A stretch of 64,000 nucleotides of DNA from positions 80,078 through 144,077 of the forward strand of contig DF237100.1 in NCBI GenBank assembly GCA_000708835.1, in the 5' to 3' direction. Positions 21,676 to 32,800 of the stretch are shown here, one piece after another. Source of the DNA: Klebsormidium nitens. Taxonomy: Eukaryota; Streptophyta; Klebsormidiophyceae; Klebsormidiales; Klebsormidiaceae. The stretch's first letter is position 1. Every line of letters starts with the position of its first letter. The notes beneath the pieces were generated by a model, which was not told where the DNA came from, did not search any database, and worked only from the letters and a program-made list of their open reading frames with translations. Made by a program: the position numbers and the translations under genes.

Positions 21676-23386
21676 CCCTCCCATCCTCGAAGCTTGTCGT
21701 TCAGGGGACATCAAATTGACGACTTGAGGAAAGAAGTATGACGCATCAACTGGCATGGTCAGGTCAAAGCGTGCAACCTTAGTGCCATACATAGGGCGCA
21801 AGATGGTCAAAACGGCCATAATTTTCAACCGTCTTTGCATGGCGCCTCCCTCATTATAGTCGTACCCGGCTGGTGCAAAGCATACTTGCACATGCGGGGT
21901 TTGTCTTGAGTGCAAGTAACATAACCTGTGCCTGCACTGCACCATGGAAGCCTCTTTGCTCCGTTCAAGATCTTTCCAAACGATTCGAACATGTAGCAGC
22001 TTCTGTATAGTGCCACACAAATCAATCACGCGCTTGGCGGCCGCGGCGGCTTCAATAGTGCGTGTGCATGCAGCATGCCTAGCTTGCGCGCTGCATCCGC
22101 CCTAAGATCCTAGATCGATCATGTTGAAAGGTCGAGGAAGGGTCGTACCTCGGCGCAGGCTTCTGGTCAGTATGATAGGCTCACGGCCTGTGCTCTCGCG
22201 GAAAAGCTTTCCTGCATATTGGGCCCGGCCGCCTAGCTGCGTCAGCCGCTTCATATAACCATCGATTGAAAGAAAGGAAGTCGAACATTGTAAATGGCGC
22301 ACACATGATACGCAGCTTAGACGACTTCTCTTGCTCAGAGCTTCAGCTAGCCAGTATTTACTAGGGGAACAGGCTATCATGGCCCATAATTCAACGTGTG
22401 CGGATCATCTGAGCTTTTCTCAAATAGGTGACAGTGGACTGAGAGAGATTCACGAGCTTGCGAAAGCAACGACACAATACAAGAGCAAAGAGACGCCCTA
22501 AAGCAATTGCGGCAAAATTTTGAAAGCCTCAGTCCCGCGCACAAACAAGAGTTCCGAAATACCAGAGATCGCATGGTTGCTTTAGATACTCGCGATGAAC
22601 ATGGGCCCGAGGAGGAGTAGCTTGAATACGAGCAAGAGCCGCCTCCGTGTATCACCATTCACATGCATCGAAAGCTGAACTGTGTCCGGCAACGACAGAT
22701 CCTTCTAATAAGTGTCTTTCGCAGTTTGAATTTACAAGTGTTCAATTGTTTCTACGTGTCAACTCAAACAACAAATGCCTGCCATTGATATGGCAGTTGA
22801 AAAAATTGCTGTAGCTTTCCTAAATGTTTCGGTGGCGGTCCAAGCTGTCCTAACTCGACTACAGAAGCTGTAATGGCAGTATCCGTAAAGAATGTTCTTG
22901 CCGGTCCTATCGCTGTAAGCAGATCAATTAGCTACAGTTCTTTGGACCATGAGTTTTCCCATCCTGTGACTTTCAATGAAAATCAACTGATCCCTGCGTC
23001 ACCTAGCAACTCGCCCCGTCAAACCCGAAACGCCCCGGAAAGACGTTGACAATCTCCGAAAGCAGGTTAAGGTCGATCTCATCCAGTCCAACGCCGCGCG
23101 CAGCTGCAAGGCCTCCTATTCTAAACCAAGCCATCATTCACAAGTCCAAAATCTCTCAACCCTCGGCAAACCCCTCGCACGTGTCAACCCGCTCCAAAGC
23201 AACCCCGAAACTTCGCTGTACACGACAAACGCTCTGAACTCCCCACCTCAAACCCCTCGCTTCACTTTCTGCAAATTCGCTCCGAAACCCCCCAAATCAT
23301 CGCTGGTAACCCCCGCCGTCAAAGCCGCCCCAAAGTCGCCGAACCCTCGCTAAACCGTCCCTAAAACCTCGCCAAACGTCCACCGG
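21676..23386. other. Tail-to-tail intergenic region, USB1 / kinase K1
   Basis: 1.7 kb between the USB1 stop and the K1 stop. A 120-codon minus-strand frame at 21667-22029 begins with GTG, matches nothing I recognise and overlaps the USB1 end, so I do not call it. From about 22980 to 23386 the plus strand is strongly C/A-biased with a recurring pattern such as CCTCGCTAAACCGTCC, so the K1 transcript 3' end would be G/T-rich. No RNA gene was seen. Confidence 0.5.
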
Positions 23387-26300
23387 TCACGCGGCCGCTG
23401 TCGCGCGTGCCAGCCAGCTCAGGTTCTGTGAAATGTGTAACAGCGCCTTTTGCAGGGCGGCCGCGGTGGGCCGCTCGTCGGGCAGCGTGTGCCAGCAGCG
23501 CTCGACCAGCGCCACCAGATCGGAGCCGAACGGGTGGATGTCCGACGGCCACGTGTACCGCAGGCCTTCGTCGAAATGGTCGCGCAGGGCCTGGGGGAGA
23601 GAGGGGAAGGATATCAGAACCGACGATCTACCAATTGGTCAGAAACAAAGGCGACTTGCATGACTTTGCGAGTCGCGAAGCTTAAACCGTTCCTGACGAA
23701 CCGCAGTCTCCTTTCGAGCTACTCTTGGGTATGATGATCAAGAAACTTCAACTGGGCAGTCAGTCAAAACAGACGTGTATGAGTTTACGCACAGATTTAG
23801 ATGAAAAAGGAAAAAGCATGAGATCAACCTGAAGGAGAAAAGACGAGGAAAAGAAACGAGCAGCAACGGCTTGATGGAAAGGGAGCCGAAGGAGCAAGCA
23901 AAGCGAACGGAAAGAAAAGAACCAAGAACACGGAAGAAAGATCAGAGCGAGGGTCAGGAATCCGCAAAGGAACTCTTGCAGAGATCCGCAAGCAAAGACG
24001 GATGACTGCGTAGGACCATCAAAGCAGCGGAGCGCAGCTCACCTCGACGTTGGGGAACTCGAAGCAGGGGCGGGTCCCGGTGAGCAGGTTGTGGAGCGTC
24101 ACGCCCGCAGCGAAGATGTCCGACGCGGGGCTGTGGCAACGCTCCACGTACACCTCCGGGGCGATATAGCCATGCGTGCCGCACTGTATGCACAGAATTG
24201 ATTATGATTTGAGCTACATGAACGGGGAATGAGCACACGCGCGAGCAAACGCAAAAGCACATTCCGGCAGACGGGCAAAAGGGATAGCAGAAATTCAGAA
24301 CGTCAACCACGTCCTGACAGAAGCAAACGGACAGGAGCGAACGGAGACGACCAAATAATGAACTCCTGCCAAGCTTGTGCAAGGACGTGTGCAATGAGCA
24401 AGTTCGAACGATTGAGCAATTAGAAAGCAGCCACTGATACCATATTTTGTGCGTATGCATTTCTCGTTTCAGATAATCTGAAGGCCACACATTAAGCGCA
24501 CAAGTCCAAGACTTTCATTTCTGAATGATTGAATGATGTTTCGTCCACGGCGTTGATTAAAAGAAAGGGAGTCAGCTGGTGGTTTCCTCACGTCGCCGCC
24601 CTGTGCCGCCTCCTCAACGGAAGTCACCAGTCCGAAGTCCGCCAGCTTGGCGACCCCGTCCTTGGCGAGAATGTTCTCCGGCTTGATGTCCCTGCGAAGA
24701 GAACAGAACTGGTCAGACGTCGTCGGCAGAATCTCCTCTTTACAACACTTTCCCAGCAGAAGCGTAGGAGGAAATCCAACGGGGCGCGGATGGGACAAGG
24801 AATGGTTATGCCCCAGGCGCGGAACGTCAGCCAATTCATAATGAATAGGATTTGCGCTCAACGAAAAAGAGTCCGACAGATTTGAGTCCGTATCCTGGCA
24901 TTGACAGATTGTGATGATAGCATCTCGTCTGCCGTCCCTTTTATAGCGGCAAGAGAAAAAAGGATGCAACAATCCGCCAGGACCGTCATAACCCTTCAGC
25001 GTTGCCTTTTCCCTAGTACCACATGTCGAAGTCACCCTAGAAGCCACCACTCTCTACGGCGTCATTGATTCATCCGGTTTCATTCAGAACATCAGAATAG
25101 CTCCGCTCACCGGTGGATCAAGCCGTGCTCGTGCAGCCACGCGAGCGCTCCCGCCACGTGCCCCATGTCCCGCGCAATCTGGTACAGCCGGGCGGGGGTG
25201 AACTTGGGGGGGGCACCGGCAATGCTCCACTCCGGGGGGGAGTCCGCGAGCTCGAACAGCAGGCCGAGCTCTCCCCCATCCAGAGTGTAGCCCTCCAGGC
25301 GAATGATGTCGGGGCAAGCGCGGCACTGGATCAGATTCTGCGCCTGCATTTCAAATGAGCAGAGTAAAGACTCAGACGTTGTGAACCGGTCGTCAGAAGA
25401 TATGATGCTGGAGGCCGTCGAAGAGCGTTTTGATCCGGCTTAATATCAGACTTGGGGTCCTTACTAGGATCAGGCTTCGGTTCTGAATGACAACACCTTC
25501 GAGAACTCCTTGCTCGCACGACTTGTGGTTACTTTCTGCTGATTCAAGACCCGAGGAGGAAGTTCCACCGGAAGGATCCTTTTCAATTTCGTGACCCATA
25601 CAAAGGGCCGAAGGATTGAACAGAATCTTGAGCCGAACATTGACGTGCTCCGCACCCGAATCTGTCCAAAAGTCCTATCATCCGACTCTTGCAGTCAAAA
25701 CAGAAACGTTGTCACTGAGACGCCTTCCTCACCTCTACCAATGACCCCCAGAAAAGGAACTTGGCAGCCAGGATGCGACACTCGCCCTGAGAGTTGAGTG
25801 CTTTGGTGGAGCACACAATCCCCTGACCCCCCTGCGGAAAAAAGATGCACGAATTGATTCACGGTTCTCGCTGTTTGCACCATGGGGACTTTGATTCAAA
25901 GACTGGGCTCTCCATCAAATCTGAAGACGCAGATGGACTCCAGCAATTCCCAGCATTTCGTTGCAGGAGCCTTCCTTGTGTCAATCATCTTTGAGATGAG
26001 AGAACTGAGGAGCTTCACCCGCACAAAATTGCAAAGCTTTTAGCAGCAATCAACAACCGATCGGACATTTAGCTGCTCTGAAAATGGTCCGTTTGCCAAC
26101 AGTCATACATCCTAAGTTCGGGGGCATACGGCCTTTTGGTGAAGTCAGCAGTTGAGCTTACCCTGCCCAGCAATTGCAGAATGGAAAGCTTCGGGTAGAA
26201 CTCAAGGCCGGCTGCGACCAAGAACGCGTATGGGTCCGTTGCCGGCTCCTACAGGCAAAGCAGGAACAATGTGAGATACTTGCGCTACTAGCAAGTGTGC

Positions 26301-28191
26301 TAGAGGATCGCCAAGGTTGCGCGCTGAAACTGCAGGTCAACCTGACTTGAAACTTTCTCTAAGCACATCCTTCAAAGATCCACGTTTGGAGATGTGCAAG
26401 ACGAACAACCGATCGTTCTTGCAGAGGTTCATGCATTTTCGACCGTACTGCTGTGTGAAGTTGCGCTTCAGTCCTTCAAAAGCCACTTCCTGTCCTTCAA
26501 ACAAACCTGTTCATCACAAAGCAGACTCTTGAGACTCACCTGAGGCTGCAGCCACTGCTGAGTCAGCGCCGTGTCCCCCGCCCTCTGCCACCGCGAGTCC
26601 CCCACCTCCTTATCAACCAGCGCACCCCCAATCCCGTGCTCCTCATCCCCCTCGCTGACGTGACCCGCGACCGTCTCCACGGACTCAATACCGGTCTCAC
26701 TCCAGGACGAAAGCGGGGGGGCCGCTAGCACGTCGCTACCGGGGAGTGCCTCAAAGAGTGTGACAGTCTCTGCTAGGGGGGCGGAGCGGGGGGAACTAGA
26801 CTGGGCGCCTAGGGCGTGTGGGCTAGGCATGGGGAGCGCCTCCAGGTCAAAGTCAGGGCCGGAGAAGACGCCGAACCCTGGGGGAGTGCTCTCGGGGGGT
26901 GCGAATGCGTCGGCGCTGAACAAACCCACCCCGTCCAAGGCAACCTCGAGGGGGGCCTCCCACGCCCTGCCGCTGTCCCCCTGGTCGTGTGCGTGACTGC
27001 TCGGGGCATCGTGTGAGACCAGGGGGGCAGCGGAGGGGGGGCAGGGAACCGCCTCAGAGGGCCCGGAGAATGCTACCTGGAAGGGGGAGGTGACTGTATG
27101 AGCTGGTAATACAGGTGGAAAATGCAATGGTCACCATTGTGTGCCAGTGAGCATTTGCCAGGTCTGAGGAGTGCGGGAAGCACACGAAGAGAGGTCTTTC
27201 CAACGAAGCTAAGGCTGGTGAAGAAACATGCATGTCGGTTGCAAATAGAAATATTGTGACTGTTTTGCAAGTGCAAGATCTGTGAGAAAGAGCACAAACC
27301 AAGCAGAACAGAACCAGAAGCTGAAGCTTGCGTTAGGCGACAAAGAAAAGTTTCTGAAAAAGGGTTGAAATCATCAGCCCGCAGCTTGGCATTTAGTTGC
27401 AATGTCGGAGGTTCAGTGGGAAGCAGAAGAGCTCGATGATGAACAAAATCCTGGCTTATGAGTCTATGTATAATGCACTTTGCAAGGTCTTACAAGATCA
27501 GCAGCCAACAGGAGCACCATCACTGGAACATGGTCTTTCAACAAAAGTATGGTCCTCAAGAAAAGCATGACAAGAAACACAAAATGCTGCTGCTTGCCTG
27601 GCCCCTTTGCATTCTGTTGCATCTTCTCAACAGCTTTTTGCAGCTTCCTTGCTTGACAACAGGATAGAAACAGCTACTCTGGAATCGGCCACCGAGATTC
27701 TCACATACCCTCTTAGTAACGTCAAAGCTCTTTAAGACCAAGAAATGCTTACGTCTAAACAAATTGAGCAGAAACTATCATCCAAATCTGCCCACCTGCT
27801 GGTCAGCATCCTCCATAGAGTACGCAGGGCTGGCCTGCTGTCCCTCCTCCTCCCCGCTTGGGAGACCCTGCTCCACCTCTGCTCCCTCCGCGATCTCCTC
27901 CTCTCTCTCCTCTCCCCCCAAGAACTCCTCTCCCTCCTCCCCCCCAACCTCCATCACCATTTCCTCCTTCCCCCCCTCCTGCTGGCAAAGCTCCTGCCCC
28001 CCCTCCTCATCCCCAAGGAGTCCCTGCAGGGCGCCCAGCGCAATCCCCCGCCCCACCTCTACCAGCAGATCGTCAAATGAGAGATCATCCCAGCTGCTGA
28101 AGAGGGGGGTCATGCCCCCGTAGACAGCGCCCCTCACGACAGCGCTGTACCTCTCAAACACCCCCAGAAAAGTGGAAAAGAAGCCCGCCAT
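23387..28191 (-). CDS. Protein kinase K1 with novel acidic N-terminal region
   Basis: Eight exons: complement(23387..23590, 24043..24183, 24592..24691, 25111..25343, 25733..25831, 26162..26248, 26540..27076, 27796..28191), 598 residues, phases closing. The ATG at 28191 (MAGFFSTFLGVFER) was chosen because the frame upstream opens only with TTG. Residues 1-311 are unlike any domain I know: a helical start, then Glu-rich and Pro/Ser-rich low-complexity sequence with GLFSADAF and FSGPDFDLEALP motifs shared with K2. The kinase domain runs from about 335. It has a Gly loop LLGRGGQGIVC, a candidate ATP-binding Lys364 in RILAAK, a candidate helix-C Glu373, the catalytic loop HRDIKPEN (Asp452, Asn457), DFG at 469-471, APE at 492-494, and a subdomain XI Arg in DERPT. 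All key residues are present, so it should be active Ser/Thr-type. There is no transmembrane segment or receptor ectodomain. It is a tandem paralogue of K2. The substrate is unknown. Confidence 0.85.
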
Positions 28192-29869
28192 GGCAAGAGG
28201 CCACGCGGAAGGCGCTGAAAACACTCTCGCTATCGCTGCTCGCTGAGAACTCACTCTCAATCTCGCTGATGGCGGGGGCTGATAAACAAACGCTGAAGGG
28301 GCTCAAAGCTGAAAGCTTTGGACAACCTGAGAATGTTTGTGACTTGAACAAATGCAGGACCTCAGCATTTGAGCCCAGTCAATCATCCGCGTCAGCTAAG
28401 CTCGAGCAGGCAAAAGCCTTATAGGGATCCCTCCAAGGTCTGAGTCAGTCTTGCCAGGAACTCTATGGATAGCGAGCGCTTGAAAGCCGTCGATCTTATA
28501 AGACTGACGGTGTCGATCGGGCTCTCACACGTTTCAGATCGCGGCCGGCTGGTCAGTGGTGGCGCGCGCCGCGGCCGCGAGGTTTTTCGAGGGCGCCACA
28601 GGATTGTGCATGAAATTGCTTGCCTTTTGAAGCAGCAACCATCGACTAACATGATCATTGAACTGGATCGAAGCAAAAGCCGTTGCTCTAGTGTACGAGT
28701 TCCCAACTTCCGGCAAGGCCCGGCCTAGGCGCCAACTTAAGGGCAGCGCTGTGGGTGAATGGTGACATGATGTTGAATTAGAGAGCTTGGCGGTTGATGG
28801 AGCAAACCCGTGGTGCATCATATCATCGCGGACGCGGCCCAGAGATCCTGCAGCAGCTCCTACTGCATCCGGAAAAGCAGGACCGATCCGGCTGACTTCA
28901 CTTCTGAAATGGAGAATGTCATGCAGGATCATCACCATTGGAATGCCGCGAAACGGAGATGATGCTGATTGTCTTTAGTGATTGGAAAAGTGCCTTTGAA
29001 AGCGACAATTTGGTACGGATTGAACCTGCAGTGCCACCTAAGTTGTATGAGCGGAAGGCGCAGGACAAAGGATGACGATACTAGACTAGAAGAGGCTGTG
29101 CTCTAAAGTGCAGATGGCATGCCGCTAGCACCCGCCGTCTGATCAGTGATACTGAGATTCGGGCTTTCATCATGGGCACACAAGCCATGCTCGTCGGGCA
29201 ACTGCGTATCAAGCACAACATTGATCTTGGACAGAGAAACTTTGAAAATCCCGCTTGCATCTACTGCACTAAATCAGGTCTCTATTTGTATTGATTACCA
29301 GTGAATTGTCAATCTGTAGCGGTTAAAAACTAGACTAAAGCGCGGCTTGCTGTACCTAGGTATCTAGCTAGTGTCTGTTTGGCTAATGCCCACAGATTCT
29401 GTGTCGGTTACAAACAGTTGCGGGCGCCTGTCTATCAAACTCAGCCCTTAGCAAAAGCAACGAAAACAATCTGCTGCTACAATGCTTGGCAGCAACCTTT
29501 CAATAGGTCTCAAAGAATGGTTCGACCCCCGCTACTCCCAACCCCCGGTCAGTTGTTCTTGTGATTTACAACTCGCGCTGCCACAACAATCATCTTTGCT
29601 TGCTCCCGGGAGGGGCCAGGTCTGCTCTTGATCTATGTGCGCGCACTACAGTAATCGCTCACTTGAAACCCGTCTCTCTTATGCGGTCCTCCACCTCCAT
29701 CCCCGCTGGTTGTCAGCTCGCAAACACGCTCGCAGTTGACAGTATACGCAACACGCACAACACAAGTTGGGAGACTCATCGCAGCCGCCTACTTACAATC
29801 AGTCCGTCAACTTAATGGATAACTTCTACGCTAGTCAGTATTGGGCCCGTTTCCCTCTATCTTTCCCCT
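28192..29869. other. Spacer between tandem kinases K1 and K2
   Basis: 1.7 kb holding the K1 promoter and 5' UTR and the K2 3' UTR. A TATAAGG string on the minus strand near 28424 lies about 230 bp upstream of the K1 ATG and is a possible TATA box. Short open frames around 28419-28938 on both strands are not convincing. No kinase fragment was seen here, so the duplication left no extra partial copy. Confidence 0.5.
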
Positions 29870-32800
29870 CTACCCACCCCACGCCGCCTCCAGCTCGTCC
29901 TCGGAGCACTGCGCACGCAGCAGCTCTGCGATCTGCAGCAGGTCGTCTGCCACATGGCGCGCGCTGGGCCGCTGGCTGGGGTCCACGTGGCAGCAGCGCT
30001 CGACGAGCGCCACCAGGTTCCCCCCGTAGGCGTGCACTTCGTTCGGCCACGCGAACCAGAAGCCCATGGCCATGTACGCGAGCAGCGCCTGAAGAAAGAA
30101 ACGGGCGAAAGATGGTAAGAGATGGAAGGGACATCGACTGAGCGGAACACTGCCTTTGGCTCGGAAATGTGGTCGTCCGACGAGGACGTCAAGGACGATT
30201 CAACCGAGAGTTCCAACCAGTCAAGAGTCGGGGGGGTGCAAATTATTGTTAACATGGAACAAGCGTATACCAACGTGCACTGATATTGGCTCGAGAAGTT
30301 CGATTATGTGGATGGGTGTTCTGATAAGAATCACGGAAACTGCAGTCAAACCTTCTCACCAGACCAGAAAGGCTTCGGACATAAGTCTCTCACCCGAGTA
30401 TCGTGGAAGCCGTAGTGTGGCCGGCTGCCTGTGACGAGGGCCCAGAGCACCACTCCCAGGGCGTACACGTCGCTCTCCTTCGTTTGGTAACCGTGGAGGT
30501 ACACCTCGGGGGAGAGGTACCCCAGGGTGCCGCCCTGCAGAAAACCAGGGTTAACGAGAAGTTAAGACACACTTCAAGTGTGATTGAAACAGGCTTTCAG
30601 AGAAGGAGAAGAGGCATAGGCAGCGGACGCACAAGGCTTGGGCAAAGCTCAAGCAGGCCGTTTGGCTGTTCGAGCAGATTCGGAAAGGTCCCTCCGTGAC
30701 GTCACAGGTACATCTCTAACTTATGATCGAAATTTAACATCCCAAGGCAGACCCTTCCAGGTAACGAAATTTGAACCGAACCGGAGACTCTCCGAGATTG
30801 CGCTCAGAACCTGGAAAGAAGTCGAGTCTCCATCGCATCGGAAGATCAGTTGTGGGTTTAAAAGCAGAAAAAGCTACAAACGGAAAAGCAAGAGCCTTAC
30901 CGCCCCCTTGGCAGCAGCCTCGGTCTCGCGCACGGCAATCCCGAAGTCCGCCAGCACCGCGCGGCGCAGGTCAAAGAGGATGTTCTCGACCTTGAGATCG
31001 ATGCAGGAGAGGCGGTAGAGGTAGATCAGAGTCAACGACAAGTGCATTTCACGTGGATTGTAAGAGGAGACCAGCTTCATGAACAGCAGTCGCAAGTCAG
31101 CGCAGATTCAACTTTACAGATGCTCGCCAAATTACACTTTTTTGAAGCGTGATCTGTTTCTGCAATCATTCAGCGTATTATCATACTCTGCAAATTCCAC
31201 CAACGTCAGCAATGCCGTTCCATCAGCCGCTACAGCTTTCCCTGCCGAGCCAACTTCAGACCTATAGCCCAAAAAAGCATTTGCACTTCAGTCTCTGCTA
31301 ACATCCGACCAAAGCCTTGCACCACTCTCTACAGCACGATCACCGGATCAAGAGTTTTCTCAAAACCCTCACCCGTGCAGCCATCCAAGATTGTGCATCC
31401 CCTCCAGCCCCAGCGCAACCTGGTAGACCATCACGGCGATGTGGTACAGCTGGGGGGGGGTCCACTGCGCGCCGGCCCCGGGCTGCGTCCAGGCGGGGGA
31501 GGGGTCCGCGAGCGCGTATAGCGGGATGAACGTGCCCCGCTGGACGGTGAAGCCCAGGAGGGGGATCACGTTGGGGCAGGCCTGGAGCTCCACGCAGACC
31601 AGGGCCTGGAGAGGAGAGTTGACGAGTCAGCGAGAGACTTGCTGAGGATGCCAAAAACTGAAACCTGAGAGTTGAAGGACCCTAGCCCGTCACATCTTTG
31701 AAGCAGGTGTAGAAGAGAACGTGATGAAGTAAAGGTAAGCTAAGGGCAAAATAAAGACTTCAGGAAGCCTCATGATTGCGTCCGACCGAGTCAATTTCGT
31801 TTTAAACCCTGACATTCCTAGAACCTAGAAGTAATGAATCTCGAGATCCTCAATCTCAGCGCCCGACCCTTCGTAAACAGCAACAAGCAACGGGATTGCT
31901 GGCTTCCCCTCACCTCTTGCAGCAGGTAGTCCCCCGGAAGGCCTGCCGACGGTACCTTTGTTGCAACCGGGAAGCGCCCCCGGTCCGTGCTAAGAACGTC
32001 CGCCAGGTATACGGTACCCTGCCCGCCCTGCACGTAAGCCAGAGAAACCATCAGCTGCCTTCGTGTCTGCAGATCGCAAGAAAATGAACCTCTAGAACCC
32101 TCCGAATGATTGTTCACTGCCAAAAACATCTCCGTCATGCCTTTTCCAGAGATTCAGGGTTTCCACCTTTTGCCTGCACTTCTTGAAAGCCGAAAGCCTA
32201 CACAGCACCATCCTCTGTTTTGTATTTGGAGACTGGTGAAGAGCCTATCGAGGCAGACAGCCAAGAAAGATCATATTCAGAAGGAAAAGGATCTTCAAGT
32301 ACCAGAAATTTCTTCCCCAGAACTCTGCAGAAGCGAAACAAGGGAAAGGCCGTGGTCAGAGCTGGAGCAGAGGAGTCTCCCGGCCTTCTTTTGAAACAGG
32401 ACCTGCTTCTTAATTGTCGTGCTTTCAAGCTAAGATAAAATAGTGATTAGTCGAGCTTTGAAGGTCTCAGCAGAAAGAAACGTAGTGCTGGCTGCTCACC
32501 TTGCCCAGCTCAGTCCCCATCATTACGTGCGGAAAGAACTCGAGGACCCCAGCCAGGGATGCGTACTGCGGGGGGAAGCGCGAAGCAGTCCTGGCGGCCT
32601 GCACGCACAGTGGCAACCTCGATCAGGCTCTATGCACAGATATTCTCATCATAATAGTTGCACAGAGGCGAGTACACGTATATTGCAAGCACACCAAGGT
32701 TCTAGAGTGCCAGTCCTCGTGCGACGTTGTTGAAGCTCAACACTCACCGATGATCTCAAGATGTCAGAATACGAAGGGGTTTGAGTTCTCAGGATTTTGA

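Noticed and set aside
21667-22029. 120-codon minus-strand frame overlapping the USB1 stop
   Set aside because: It starts with GTG, shows no recognised motif and no splice continuation, and overlaps the USB1 3' end.
29510-29545. GGTTCGACCCC string resembling a tRNA T-arm
   Set aside because: No matching acceptor, D or anticodon stem could be placed upstream on either strand.
31020-31095. In-frame extension of the K2 catalytic-loop exon upstream (KLVSSYNPRE...)
   Set aside because: It would place an insert in front of the catalytic Asp and duplicate the segment already supplied by the preceding exon (GWLHG). Using the AG there puts the loop out of frame.
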